In this document: piece by piece, positions 37,340-46,693 of the stretch
Position numbering within the stretch: position 1 is the first letter of the stretch
How the letters are laid out: every line of letters begins with the position of its first letter
NCBI RefSeq assembly: GCF_015319355.1
Contig: NZ_JADILU010000006.1
Coordinates: forward strand, 62,001-126,000
Direction: 5' to 3'
Length of the DNA: 64,000 nt
From: Psychroserpens luteus
Lineage (GTDB): Bacteria; Bacteroidota; Bacteroidia; Flavobacteriales; Flavobacteriaceae
Translations under genes and position numbers: made by a program
Notes under the pieces: model-generated
Seen by the model: only the letters and a program-made list of their open reading frames with translations
Database searches by the model: none
What the model was told of the DNA's origin: nothing

Positions 37340-38471
37340 ACGTAAAACTGTTTTAGCTTTTATAGATTGGTACAGACCTGGTTACAAAGCAGGAGGAACA
37401 ATTACTGCATTTGGTAATTTTGTAGACTATTTAGAAGACGATATAGACTTTAAAATTGTAACTAGAAATATTGATTATGCAGATCATCAACCCTATGCTT
37501 CTATTCCTCCTGGCAAATGGGTTAAGAGTAGTAATAGTTCTTGTTATTACATGTCTCAATCTGAGGTGTCAATTAAAAATATTAAGAATATAATTGCCAA
37601 TACAGATTATGATTTTTTATATGTAAATGGTATGTTTTCTCCGTTTTTTTCCATTTTACCTGTTTTATTTTCAAAAGGAAAAAATACGATTGTGAATCCG
37701 CATGGCATGTTATCAACCCAAGCCTTTAGCGTTAAGCCATTAAAAAAGAAAATGTTTCTATCTGTTTTTAATGCGTTGAAAATTTATAAGAATACGACAT
37801 TTCATGCTGCAAATGAAGAAGAAGCTGTTATGATAAGTGATAGGGTAAAAAGGAGTAAGGCTGTTAAAATAGCAAATCAATTTCCTAGAAAATTAAAAAA
37901 CATATCAATTAAAAATAGTAGTAAAAACAATCCTATACGTCTAATTAATGTAGCAAGAATTTCTATTGAAAAAGGCACATTGATTATGATAGAGGCACTA
38001 AGTGTTTTTAAAACAGAAGTTGTTTTAGATATTTTTGGGCCTGTTTATGATCATGAGTATTGGGAAAAATGTCAAATAGCAATCCAACACTTGCCTAATC
38101 ATATTACAGTTAATTATAAAGGGGTAGTAGAAAGCGAACTTGTATTGGATACTTTAAAGGCATACGATTTTTTTATATTACTTTCGGAAGGAGAAAACTT
38201 TGGGCATTCTATTTTAGAAGCGCTTTCTGTGGGTTGTCCTGTTATCATTTCTGATAAAACACCATGGACAAACTTAAAATCTAAAGGAATTGGTTGGGAT
38301 TTAAATGTAAAGGACATTAATAGAATTTCAGATGTGTTTTCTGAAATTTCTAACATGAGTCAAGAAGATTATAATCACATGGTAAATCAATCATTTTCCT
38401 TTGCACAGCGTTTTTCCGAAGATCAAGAGCTACTCAATCAAAACAAAAACTTATTTTTGATAACTCATTAA
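37332..38471 (+). CDS. GT4 family glycosyltransferase
   Basis: 379 residues from the ATG at 37332; a TTG three codons upstream is in frame but less likely. GT-B fold with FIDWYRPGYKAGGTITAF at residue 9, NPHGMLSTQAF near 128, RLINVARISIEKGTLIMIEAL near 200 and LLSEGENFGHSILEALSVGCPVI near 282. The PHGML motif is shared with transferases of exopolysaccharide loci. It is followed nine bases later by a WcaF-like acetyltransferase. Donor unknown. Confidence 0.85.
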   Translation: MSKRKTVLAFIDWYRPGYKAGGTITAFGNFVDYLEDDIDFKIVTRNIDYADHQPYASIPPGKWVKSSNSSCYYMSQSEVSIKNIKNIIANTDYDFLYVNGMFSPFFSILPVLFSKGKNTIVNPHGMLSTQAFSVKPLKKKMFLSVFNALKIYKNTTFHAANEEEAVMISDRVKRSKAVKIANQFPRKLKNISIKNSSKNNPIRLINVARISIEKGTLIMIEALSVFKTEVVLDIFGPVYDHEYWEKCQIAIQHLPNHITVNYKGVVESELVLDTLKAYDFFILLSEGENFGHSILEALSVGCPVIISDKTPWTNLKSKGIGWDLNVKDINRISDVFSEISNMSQEDYNHMVNQSFSFAQRFSEDQELLNQNKNLFLITH

Positions 38472-38479
38472 CAAACTAA

Positions 38480-39025
38480 TTGAAAACAGATTTATCTACA
38501 TATAACAACAATTGGTATCAACCAGGTTCTCGATTTAAACGACTAACATGGTACTATGTTAACGAACTTTTTTTTAAAAGTAGCCTGTTTCCAATATCAG
38601 GACTAAAGGTTTCATTACTGCGCTTATTTGGAGCAAAAATAGGAACAGGTGTCATCATAAAACCAAATGTAAATATTAAATATCCTTGGAAATTATCAAT
38701 TGATGATTATTGTTGGATTGGAGAATCAGTATGGATAGATAATTTAGACAACGTCACGATTGGGTCAAACGTCTGTTTGTCGCAAGGTGCTTTTTTACTC
38801 TGCGGAAATCATAATTATAAATTAAAATCCTTCGATTTAATCGTTAAACCAATCGTATTAAAACAAGGTGCTTGGATAGGTGCAAAAAGTATTGTTGGAC
38901 CAGGAGTAACAGTTTATGATCATGCAATTTTAGCTGTAGGCTCCACAACAAGTATAGATTTAGAAGCTTATGGTATTTATAGAGGTAATCCTGCCATAAA
39001 AGTAAAACAACGAGAGATTAATTGA
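38480..39025 (+). CDS. WcaF-like sugar O-acetyltransferase, TTG start
   Basis: 181 residues, the usual length of the colanic-acid-type acetyltransferase WcaF. It has LFGAKIGTGVIIKPNVNIKYPWKL near 50, CWIGESVWIDNLDNVTIG near 72, CGNHNYKLKSFD near 112 with the catalytic His, and GAWIGAKSIVGPGV near 135. The start is TTG at 38480, the only one that keeps the conserved N-terminus (NNWYQPGSRFKRLTWYYVN). It is followed by the WcaA-like transferase. Confidence 0.86.
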   Translation: MKTDLSTYNNNWYQPGSRFKRLTWYYVNELFFKSSLFPISGLKVSLLRLFGAKIGTGVIIKPNVNIKYPWKLSIDDYCWIGESVWIDNLDNVTIGSNVCLSQGAFLLCGNHNYKLKSFDLIVKPIVLKQGAWIGAKSIVGPGVTVYDHAILAVGSTTSIDLEAYGIYRGNPAIKVKQREIN

Positions 39026-39027
39026 TT

Positions 39028-39783
39028 ATGAAAATTTCTATAATTACTGCGACTTATAATAGCGAGAAAACGCTTGAGGTTTGCATGTCATCTGTTATTA
39101 ATCAAGCTTATGACAATATTGAATATATTATTATCGACGGAAACTCTAAAGACAAGACTAAATCTATCATTAAAGCAGCTGCAGATAAATATGAGTATAT
39201 CAAATGGGTCTCAGAACCTGATAAAGGGATTTATGATGCATTAAATAAAGGTGTTGAATTAGCAACAGGAGATGTAGTAGGTTTTGTGCATTCTGATGAC
39301 TATCTAGCCAATGACTCTATCATTGCTGATATTGTAACAAGTTTTAAAACACAAAATGTAGAAGGTGTCTATGGTGATTTACATTATGTGTCTTTTGAAA
39401 ATCCCAATATTATTGTTAGAAACTGGATTAGCCAACCTTTTAAAGCAAAATTATTGAGTAGAGGTTGGATGCCTGCACACCCAACATTATTTTTAAAACG
39501 TCAAGTTTATTTAGATAAAGGGCTATTTGACTTAAATTACAAAATAGCTGCAGACTATGATTTCATTTTAAGAGTTTTCAAAACAGAGCTTTATAATTTT
39601 TATTATCTTCCAAAAACCATAACCAAAATGAGAGTTGGAGGAGCAAGTAATAGAAGTTTGAAAAGTATCATTCAAAAAACTAAAGAAGATTATAAAGCTT
39701 CAAAAACAAATGGACTCAACTTTCCTTTAAAAGTTGTCTTGAGTAAAAATTTATCTAAAATTCCTCAATGGTTTAAAAAGTAG
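39028..39783 (+). CDS. GT2 family glycosyltransferase, WcaA-like
   Basis: 251 residues from the ATG at 39028, two codons inside a possible TTG start at 39022. SIITATYNSEKTLEVCM lies at residue 4, IIDGNSKDKTK near 37, EPDKGIYDALNKG near 66, GFVHSDDYLA near 89 and MPAHPTLF near 148. The set is typical of colanic-acid-type GT2 enzymes. It is the last gene before a 199-bp spacer with its own promoter, so it may end the upstream transcript. Confidence 0.88.
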   Translation: MKISIITATYNSEKTLEVCMSSVINQAYDNIEYIIIDGNSKDKTKSIIKAAADKYEYIKWVSEPDKGIYDALNKGVELATGDVVGFVHSDDYLANDSIIADIVTSFKTQNVEGVYGDLHYVSFENPNIIVRNWISQPFKAKLLSRGWMPAHPTLFLKRQVYLDKGLFDLNYKIAADYDFILRVFKTELYNFYYLPKTITKMRVGGASNRSLKSIIQKTKEDYKASKTNGLNFPLKVVLSKNLSKIPQWFKK

Positions 39784-39923
39784 ACCTTTTTCAAACTTAA
39801 CCTTATTTTAATAGTTGAATCTTATAGTTTTTAAAGACTCAATAGTAACTTTGTTTAATGAGTAGATTAGAGGACTTTGTAGGGTTTTTAACCGATTTTT
39901 TATAAATAATCAGACTTTCAAAC

Positions 39924-39931
39924 TATATTTG
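39924..39931 (+). promoter_or_regulatory. Candidate -7 box for the wecA-like gene
   Basis: TATATTTG matches TAnnTTTG and lies 51 bases before the ATG at 39983, in a gene-free spacer. There is no exact TTG at the usual distance upstream, only T-rich sequence. Confidence 0.45.
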
Positions 39932-39982
39932 TGCGGTTATAAAGAAACAATAAAACTATTTTATTGCTTTTAAACTATTGAA

Positions 39983-41101
39983 ATGATAAAAGAATTACTT
40001 GAAAATTTTAATCCTATAGACCACTTAGAACTATGGTTACTAGGAGCTGCATTTATAGCAATGTTAGTTTCAATGAGTACATTTCCAGCGATTTTTAATA
40101 TTTCTGAAGCAAAACATCTTATGGATGAACCTGGTGAGAGAAGTATCCATTCAAAAAAAACGCCAACACTTGGAGGTGTTGGTCTTTATATTAGTTTAGT
40201 GGTTGTTATCACATTAATTGGAGGCCTCTTAGATACAAAAATATTGATGCTTATTTTAGGGAGTTTAACGATACTTTTTTTCTTAGGTCTTAAAGATGAT
40301 TTGCTTATTCTCTCTCCAAGAAAAAAATTATTTGGACAGGTGCTTGCAGCAATGGTTTTGATTGTTTTTACAGATACGAGAATATTGGGGCTTTCTGGTT
40401 TACTTGGTGTCACTATAATGCCTTACTGGATTTCTGTTGGTTTTACCTTGTTTGTATATATTTTAATTATTAACGCCTACAACCTTATTGATGGTGTTGA
40501 TGGATTGGCAGGATCTTTAGCACTTATAGCCTCTGGAGCATTTGCTTTTATAGCTGTTAAGATAAAAGATATTACCATGGCAACCACAGCTGTGGCAACA
40601 ATAGGAGCATTAATCCCTTTTTTAAGATTAAACTTATCAAAAAACAAAAAAATCTTTATGGGTGATACAGGCTCTATGCTTGTTGGGTTTTTAGTGGCTT
40701 TTTACTCTGTTAGGTTCATTGGTTCTACACAAAGTAATCCAACATCAATGTTTTTTAATTCTGCTCCAGTAATGGTATTGTCTATTGTGTTTTTTCCTTT
40801 GTTAGATACCTTTAGGATTTTTATTATTAGACTTTTTATTTTGAAAAAAAGCCCGTTTTCAGCAGATAAAAATCATCTTCATCATCGGTTTTTAGAATTA
40901 GGTTTTTCTCACATGCAAACAACTTGCTATATTGTTATTTTAAATATAATCTTGATCACTTTCACTTATACGATTAGGTATATGGACATTCATTTTCAGT
41001 TTGCTTTATTAATAATTGTAGGTGTCATATTATACTCTTCACTATTTGTCTACAATTGGCTGGTAGTTAATAAATGGCTACCTAAGTTTCTTAGACTCTA
41101 A
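39983..41101 (+). CDS. WecA/TagO-like undecaprenyl-phosphate glycosyl-1-phosphate transferase
   Basis: 372 residues with about ten or eleven membrane helices, of the MraY/WecA family. Motifs in order are HSKKTPTLGGVGLY near 54, FLGLKDDLL near 100, NAYNLIDGVDGLAGS near 163, MGDTGSMLVGF near 228 and NHLHHRFLELG near 302 (the HxHHR-type loop of GlcNAc-1-phosphate transferases). It starts the lipid-linked glycan by moving a HexNAc-1-phosphate to undecaprenyl phosphate. It has its own spacer and likely promoter between the transferase block and the export genes. Confidence 0.9.
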   Translation: MIKELLENFNPIDHLELWLLGAAFIAMLVSMSTFPAIFNISEAKHLMDEPGERSIHSKKTPTLGGVGLYISLVVVITLIGGLLDTKILMLILGSLTILFFLGLKDDLLILSPRKKLFGQVLAAMVLIVFTDTRILGLSGLLGVTIMPYWISVGFTLFVYILIINAYNLIDGVDGLAGSLALIASGAFAFIAVKIKDITMATTAVATIGALIPFLRLNLSKNKKIFMGDTGSMLVGFLVAFYSVRFIGSTQSNPTSMFFNSAPVMVLSIVFFPLLDTFRIFIIRLFILKKSPFSADKNHLHHRFLELGFSHMQTTCYIVILNIILITFTYTIRYMDIHFQFALLIIVGVILYSSLFVYNWLVVNKWLPKFLRL

Positions 41102-41133
41102 ATAGTACCTTTTTTTTAATTTGGTATTAACTT

Positions 41134-41163
41134 TTGTCAATCTTTTAATTGCGATTATATTTG
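41134..41163 (+). promoter_or_regulatory. Promoter of the wza-wzc export operon
   Basis: TTG at 41134-41136 and TATATTTG at 41156-41163 are 19 bases apart, a full match to the Bacteroidota sigma-A consensus TTG-N17-20-TAnnTTTG. The box ends 23 bases before the wza ATG, which implies a short leader. This is the clearest promoter in the window. Confidence 0.75.
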
Positions 41164-41186
41164 CACGTGTTTTAATGCAAAAGTAA

Positions 41187-41945
41187 ATGAGAAAAATTCT
41201 AATTATAGGTGTGCTTTTTTTAATATTGAGCTCATGTGCTACTAAGAAAGAAATATTATATCTTCAAGATTCCGCTGATTATGATAATACAGCGTTAACG
41301 TATTCAATCCCGAAAATTCAACCCAATGATATTTTAAAAATTGAAGTGGGTGCATTGATTGAGGAGTCTGCATTACCATACAATAAATCTAATGGAAGCA
41401 TTGGAGGACAGAGTATTGAGCTCATGCAGTTAGAAGGCTATATAGTCTCACAAAATCATACAATAAACTACCCAGTGTTAGGTCTTGTTTCTACAGAGAA
41501 TATGACTATTAATGAATTAGAAGAGCGTATTAAAAAAATGCTTGTAGATGGAGGTCATCTTAAAGCGCCAACAGTTAATATTAGATTGGTTAACGCTAAA
41601 GTAACTATTCTAGGAGAAGTTAATAGTCCAGGCGTTTATAATTTTACGGAACAGAATATAAGTTTATTACAGGCCTTGGGTTATGCCTCAGATTTAACTA
41701 TTAATGGAAAACGAGAAGATATAAAACTCATAAGAGAATCAGACGGTAATCGAACTATAACCCATATTGATTTAACTTCGGCAGAGTTTTTGAACAGTGA
41801 GTTTAATCAAATAAGACCGAATGATATTATTATTGTAGACCCTAATGGGCCTAAAGTAAAAAGTGCAGGTTTTGTAGGTAATACAGCTACATTTATCTCT
41901 GTAATATCAATCCTCCTAACAACTGTTGTTTTAATAACAAGATAA
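41187..41945 (+). CDS. Wza-like outer-membrane polysaccharide export lipoprotein
   Basis: 252 residues. The signal peptide ends in the lipobox LSSC with Cys at residue 17. A polysaccharide-export domain follows (IQPNDILKIEVG near 45, INYPVLGLVS near 92), then an SLBB domain (KVTILGEVNSPGVYNF near 138, IRPNDIIIVDP near 210). A C-terminal hydrophobic segment (TATFISVISILLTTVVLI) is a Bacteroidota feature. It forms the outer-membrane exit channel with the Wzc-like protein encoded by the adjacent gene. The strong promoter at 41134-41163 drives both. Confidence 0.92.
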   Translation: MRKILIIGVLFLILSSCATKKEILYLQDSADYDNTALTYSIPKIQPNDILKIEVGALIEESALPYNKSNGSIGGQSIELMQLEGYIVSQNHTINYPVLGLVSTENMTINELEERIKKMLVDGGHLKAPTVNIRLVNAKVTILGEVNSPGVYNFTEQNISLLQALGYASDLTINGKREDIKLIRESDGNRTITHIDLTSAEFLNSEFNQIRPNDIIIVDPNGPKVKSAGFVGNTATFISVISILLTTVVLITR

Positions 41946-44291
41946 ATGGCTAATCAAGAATATAATATTTCACCACCCAGAAAAAGTGATCAAGGTGAAA
42001 CCATAAAATTAGAAATCAGAAAGTATTTTAGATACTGGTATTGGTTTGCGCTCGGTATAGTACTGGCATTTATAGGTGCTAATCTATATTTGAGATATAC
42101 ACCAAAAATATATAGCACTTCTGCGAAAATTAAGATATTAAATAAAACTAAAGGTCTGGAGTTACCATCTTCAGCATTTATTTTTAATAGATCTAACATT
42201 AATTTAGAAAATGAAATTGAAATTCTAAAATCTTATCGAATCATTGAAGATGTTGCTAAGAAGTTAGATTTAACAATGGAATACTATGAGGAAGGAAATG
42301 TTTTAACAACAGAGATAGATAAATTCCCCTTTGAGGTTACTAAAACAATTAGTAATGACAGTATTAATTCTTATAAGCAGTACAGGATAGTAATTAAAGA
42401 TAATTCATTTGAAATCAGCGAAGGAAATCTTGAAATATCAACAAAAATCCCAAACTTTAACTCATATAATGTAGAGCATAATTTACCATTTGAGGTGAAA
42501 GTAAATGATAAAGGGGCAATGAAGCGTTTAAAAGGGAAAACCTATATATTGAATTTTATTCCTGTTTCTAGTGCAACAAAAAAATTAAAAGGATCGGTTG
42601 GCGTAAGTATGCTAGGTAAAGGTAGTGATTTACTCAGTTTAAATCATACAAGTCAAAGTAGATATAGATCAGAGAAAACGCTCAATGCGCTCATTGAGGT
42701 GTTTAATGAAGATGGAATTACAGATAGACAACAAATTTCTAAGCGTACCATAGATTTTATTGATGAGCGGTTTAAATTCTTGGCAGAAGAGTTAGATTCT
42801 ATTGAAGTAGGTATTAAAGATTTTAAAAAATCTAATAATATTATCAATATAGAATCTGATGCAGAATTAGGATTGTCACAGAGAACAATGTCTGAGGATC
42901 AGGTGTTTGAAATTGAAAATCAATTGGTGATATCAGATCTAATGAAAAAAACGTTAGTTTCGGAAAGCTCAAATACAGAGTTGCTTCCTGCTAATATTGG
43001 TTTAAGCGATGCAAACATTAACGTGTTGATTAATCAACATAATGATTTAGTTTCAGAAAGAGATAAATTAATTACAAGTGCTGGGGAGAATAATCCAACA
43101 GTGAAAATATTAGACTCAAAGCTTCAAAACGTACAATCTAATATTAAAGCATCATTATCTGCCTACAATACCCAACTTAAGGCTACTAAGTCACAAATGG
43201 TAGGTCGCAATCAAAAGTATGCATACCAGGTTGCTAGTTTACCACTAAAAGAAAAGTTATTACGCTCTAGAGAGCGTCAACAAGCCATAAAACAAAGTTT
43301 ATACCTCTTTTTGTTACAAAAACGAGAAGAAGCAGCCATTAATTTAGCGATTACAGAACCATCTATAAAAGTTGTAGAATATGCTTTATCTGGAGGAGGA
43401 CCAATTTCACCTAACTCCAGAAGTATATATATGATGGCTTTGCTTGGTGGATTATTCTTACCATTTGGAGCTATCTATACTAAAAACCTTTTAGATACTA
43501 AAATTAAAGGAAAGGATGATGTCACTTCTAGGGTTGGAAATATCCCGATTCTTGCAGAGCTCCCAAAAATTAAGAAAGACAAAAATCTAGTTTTTGATAA
43601 TCCTACAGATCGTTCTGTTCAATCAGAAGCATTTAGAATATTGAGTGCAAATGTCAATTATATAATACCTACAGGTGACAATGATTTAGGTAAAGTTATT
43701 TATTGCACATCTACCATAAAAGGAGAAGGAAAGACTTACGTAGGTATTAATTTATCTTTAGCTTTATCAAGTATCAATAAAAAAGTACTTTTAGTAGGAG
43801 CAGATTTAAGAAACCCACAGATACATACGTATATTTCACAAGATAAAAACCGTCCAGGCTTATCTAATTATCTGCATGATGAATCAATTGATTGGAAAAA
43901 CCTAATTATCAAAGGTTTTGAAAGGCATGTGAATCATGAGATATTATTGTCTGGTGATATTCCGCCAAATCCAACTCAATTACTTACAAATGGTAGATTT
44001 GAAAAATTACTCGATGAAGCTAAACATCTTTATGATTATATCATTATTGATACTGCACCAACTATTTTAGTGACAGATACATTATTAATCTCTAAATATG
44101 CAGATGCTACAATTTACTTAGTAAGAGCAGAACATACCGAGAAAAACCTATTAGACTTCTCTAAAAGCTTATCAGACTCTGGTAAGATTAAGAATATGGC
44201 TTACGTTATAAATGGAGTAGGAGCAAGTAGATCGTACGGTTATTCATACAACTACGGTTATGGATATGGTTATGGAAGTAGTGAAGACTAA
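41946..44291 (+). CDS. Wzc-like polysaccharide co-polymerase and tyrosine kinase
   Basis: 781 residues. A membrane helix lies near residues 33-52, followed by a Wzz-type periplasmic domain with coiled-coil regions around 260-460 (IDFIDERFKFLAEELDSIE). A second helix lies near 492-512. The cytoplasmic BY-kinase has Walker A KGEGKTYVGINL near 591, Walker A-prime LLVGADLRNP near 614 and Walker B DYIIIDTAP near 700. The tail has a Tyr/Gly cluster (GYSYNYGYGYGYG), the usual autophosphorylation site. It controls chain length and export. It starts directly after the wza stop and ends next to the convergent rpe gene. Confidence 0.93.
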   Translation: MANQEYNISPPRKSDQGETIKLEIRKYFRYWYWFALGIVLAFIGANLYLRYTPKIYSTSAKIKILNKTKGLELPSSAFIFNRSNINLENEIEILKSYRIIEDVAKKLDLTMEYYEEGNVLTTEIDKFPFEVTKTISNDSINSYKQYRIVIKDNSFEISEGNLEISTKIPNFNSYNVEHNLPFEVKVNDKGAMKRLKGKTYILNFIPVSSATKKLKGSVGVSMLGKGSDLLSLNHTSQSRYRSEKTLNALIEVFNEDGITDRQQISKRTIDFIDERFKFLAEELDSIEVGIKDFKKSNNIINIESDAELGLSQRTMSEDQVFEIENQLVISDLMKKTLVSESSNTELLPANIGLSDANINVLINQHNDLVSERDKLITSAGENNPTVKILDSKLQNVQSNIKASLSAYNTQLKATKSQMVGRNQKYAYQVASLPLKEKLLRSRERQQAIKQSLYLFLLQKREEAAINLAITEPSIKVVEYALSGGGPISPNSRSIYMMALLGGLFLPFGAIYTKNLLDTKIKGKDDVTSRVGNIPILAELPKIKKDKNLVFDNPTDRSVQSEAFRILSANVNYIIPTGDNDLGKVIYCTSTIKGEGKTYVGINLSLALSSINKKVLLVGADLRNPQIHTYISQDKNRPGLSNYLHDESIDWKNLIIKGFERHVNHEILLSGDIPPNPTQLLTNGRFEKLLDEAKHLYDYIIIDTAPTILVTDTLLISKYADATIYLVRAEHTEKNLLDFSKSLSDSGKIKNMAYVINGVGASRSYGYSYNYGYGYGYGSSED

Positions 44292-44954
44292 TTAACTATT
44301 AGCTAATGCTTTTAAACGTTTAATAGTTTCAGTTTGGTTATCATTTTTAAAAACATGGCTACCAGCTACAAATACATCTGCACCAGCTTCTACTAGTTGT
44401 TTGATGTTTTTGTCTGTAACTCCACCATCTATTTCTATTTTAGTGTCTAAACCTTGTGCGTTAATCATAGCTCGTAACTTTTTGACACGTTTGTAGGTGA
44501 TGTCCTCAAATTTTTGTCCGCCAAAACCAGGATTGATAGACATTAAAAGAACCATATAACATTCTGGTAAAATATCCTCAAGTACACACAAAGGTGTTGT
44601 TAAATTAAGAACGATACCTGCTTTACACCCAGCATCTTTAATTTGTCTTAAGGTTCTATGTAGGTGTACCGTAGATTCATAATGAACTGTAATGATATTG
44701 GCACCAACTTTTGCAAATTCTTCAATATAACGCTCAGGTTTTTCTATCATTAAATGCACATCAAATGGTTTTGTTGCATATTTCTTCATTGCTGCAATAA
44801 CAGGGAATCCATAAGAAATATTAGGAACAAAATGTCCATCCATAACATCAATATGAAACCAATCTGCTTCACTGTTATTTACCATTTCTACATCACGTTG
44901 GAGGTTGCCAAAATCGGCAGCTAGCATTGAAGGTGCAATTAATTTCTGAGCCAT
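44292..44954 (-). CDS. rpe: Ribulose-phosphate 3-epimerase
   Basis: 220 residues from the ATG at 44954. A longer frame starts nine codons upstream, but AQKLIAPSMLAADFGNL is the family N-terminus. Metal and catalytic motifs are HIDVMDGHFVPN near 35, DVHLMIEKPE near 67, SINPGFGGQKFE near 138 and EIDGGV near 172. It interconverts ribulose- and xylulose-5-phosphate in the pentose phosphate pathway. Its stop codon directly abuts the stop of the convergent wzc gene, with no intergenic base. Confidence 0.95.
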   Translation of the reverse strand: MAQKLIAPSMLAADFGNLQRDVEMVNNSEADWFHIDVMDGHFVPNISYGFPVIAAMKKYATKPFDVHLMIEKPERYIEEFAKVGANIITVHYESTVHLHRTLRQIKDAGCKAGIVLNLTTPLCVLEDILPECYMVLLMSINPGFGGQKFEDITYKRVKKLRAMINAQGLDTKIEIDGGVTDKNIKQLVEAGADVFVAGSHVFKNDNQTETIKRLKALANS

Positions 44955-45083
44955 TATGTTATGTTGATTTATTTCTGTCAAAGGTAATTAAAAAATCAAG
45001 TTTCTTCAAGTGTAAATCATTAGATAAAAACATGTGGCCAGCCAATTTCCGAAGAGAGAAGTTAGAAAGGGGTATAAATGAGT

Positions 45084-45110
45084 GAACCCAGAGTAATCAG
45101 CTCTGGGTTC
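45084..45110 (-). terminator. Hairpin downstream of rpoD
   Basis: A perfect 10-bp stem (gaacccagag / ctctgggttc) with a 7-base loop lies between the rpoD stop and the rpe start. A strong T-run is lacking, so it may act as a processing or attenuation site instead of a simple terminator. Confidence 0.6.
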
Positions 45111-45190
45111 TTTCATCAATCAAAAAACGAACAGTTATGTTTTGTAACTGTTGTTGTCGTAATTTAGTCGTAATTTATTAAAAAAAATTA

Positions 45191-46054
45191 CTAACCTAAA
45201 TATGTTTTTAATATTTTACTTCGTGATGTATGTTTTAGTCTACGAATGGCTTTTTCTTTAATCTGTCTTACTCGCTCACGAGTTAATTCGAACGTTTCTC
45301 CAATTTCTTCTAGAGTCATCGGATGTTGATTTCCAAGACCAAAATATAATCTAATCACATCTGCTTCACGAGGCGTTAGCGTTTCTAGTGCACGTTCAAT
45401 TTCTGTACGTAAAGATTCATGTAATAAATCTCTATCAGGATTTGGAGACTCACCACTACGCAATACATCGTAAAGGTTAGAATCTTCTCCTTGAACCAAA
45501 GGTGCATCCATAGAGACATGACGTCCAGAATTTTTAATAGACTCCTTAACATCGTTAATAGTCATGTCTAATTCTTTAGCAATCTCCTCTGCACTTGGCG
45601 GACGCTCATGACTTTGCTCTAAAAAAGCAAACGTCTTATTAATTTTATTAATAGATCCAATCTTATTTAATGGTAAACGTACAATACGCGATTGTTCAGC
45701 TAATGCTTGAAGAATCGATTGACGAATCCACCATACAGCATAAGATATGAATTTAAATCCACGAGTTTCATCAAAACGTTGCGCAGCTTTAATTAAACCT
45801 AAATTACCTTCATTAATTAAATCTGGTAATGTCAAGCCTTGATTTTGGTACTGTTTAGCAACAGAAACTACGAAACGTAAATTTGCTTTAGTTAATTTCT
45901 CTAATGCTAATTGATCTCCTGCTTTGATTCGTTGAGCTAATTCAACTTCTTCATCTGCGGTAATTAAATCAACCTTTCCAATTTCTTGTAAATATTTATC
46001 TAAAGACGCGGTTTCTCTATTAGTAACCTGCTTTGTAATCTTAAGTTGTCTCAT
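45191..46054 (-). CDS. rpoD: Primary RNA polymerase sigma factor (sigma-A type)
   Basis: 287 residues, the short Bacteroidota primary sigma without region 1.1. Region 1.2 is seen as [16 protein letters not shown] near 18 and region 2 as [17 protein letters not shown] near 62, with [15 protein letters not shown] and [16 protein letters not shown] following. Region 3 lies around 125-190. The region 4 helix-turn-helix [23 protein letters not shown] is near 248. It directs transcription from TTG / TAnnTTTG promoters, as found here at 41134-41163. Confidence 0.96.
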   Translation of the reverse strand: MRQLKITKQVTNRETASLDKYLQEIGKVDLITADEEVELAQRIKAGDQLALEKLTKANLRFVVSVAKQYQNQGLTLPDLINEGNLGLIKAAQRFDETRGFKFISYAVWWIRQSILQALAEQSRIVRLPLNKIGSINKINKTFAFLEQSHERPPSAEEIAKELDMTINDVKESIKNSGRHVSMDAPLVQGEDSNLYDVLRSGESPNPDRDLLHESLRTEIERALETLTPREADVIRLYFGLGNQHPMTLEEIGETFELTRERVRQIKEKAIRRLKHTSRSKILKTYLG

Positions 46055-46145
46055 TTAATTATATGCTTTTAATTTGGGTAAATGTAATTTACTACATAGT
46101 TATACGTAACAAGTACATAAAATGTTACAAGAAAAGTGAAATAAA

Positions 46146-46520
46146 TTAAATTTTGATTAGTTTTTTATTGTTAAGGTTAATATCGTCAAGCATTTCTTCG
46201 GTAAATTTATAATGACCTCTTGTAGTTATTAATCTGAAATGTGATGACTTTAAGGCTGTTAGCGTATTAAGAAATAACCACTTAGATTTTAAGAGCTTTG
46301 GCTTTTCACTTTTTAAACTAATATCAAAATAATGTTTTGTACCTTCTTTTGTAGCTACAATATCTGGTGTTATAGAAATATCACTCCCTTTTTTTGAATA
46401 AGATTTAGGGGTTTCGTAACCCTCAGTATCTGCTTTGATGTTTTCAAAACCGTGTTGTTCTAAATACGTTACTGAATCTTCTAAAATGTCTTTATATTTT
46501 TCCTTGTCTTCATGTATCAT
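46146..46520 (-). CDS. Small conserved protein, possible nuclease-fold
   Basis: 124 residues from the ATG at 46520. The frame is open further upstream, but that part overlaps a decayed outer-membrane-protein tail. The sequence has YLEQHGFENIKADTEGYE, then TPDIVATKEGTKHYFDISLK, then TRGHYKFTEEM. The middle block recalls PD-(D/E)xK nuclease folds, but the Glu of the ExK element reads Ser (SLK), so activity is doubtful. There is no signal peptide or membrane helix. It sits alone between rpoD and a membrane glycosyltransferase. Function unknown. Confidence 0.6.
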   Translation of the reverse strand: MIHEDKEKYKDILEDSVTYLEQHGFENIKADTEGYETPKSYSKKGSDISITPDIVATKEGTKHYFDISLKSEKPKLLKSKWLFLNTLTALKSSHFRLITTRGHYKFTEEMLDDINLNNKKLIKI

Positions 46521-46575
46521 AGCTAATAATGTACTGAAAATCTGTGAAATATGCAATATTTGGACTAGAATTATT

Positions 46576-46670
46576 TTAAAACCTATAATCAATACCTTTA
46601 CTTATTGAGAAAATGTATGGTGTATAATCAATATTTGAGGTTATAGGCTCTTATTGATAGTTCAAGTTAG
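46576..46670 (-). pseudogene. C-terminal tail of an outer-membrane beta-barrel protein
   Basis: On the minus strand the frame reads EPITSNIDYTPYIFSISKG then IDYRF and a stop: alternating polar and aromatic residues ending in Phe, as in the last two strands of an outer-membrane barrel. An in-frame stop lies just upstream and no start is present. It looks like the leftover end of a deleted gene, adjacent to a similar tail at 46694-46822. Confidence 0.55.
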
Positions 46671-46693
46671 ATTCTAGGTTGATATAAAATCAG

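Noticed and set aside
44955-44981. Nine-codon N-terminal extension of rpe
   Set aside because: The family N-terminus starts at the internal ATG at 44954.
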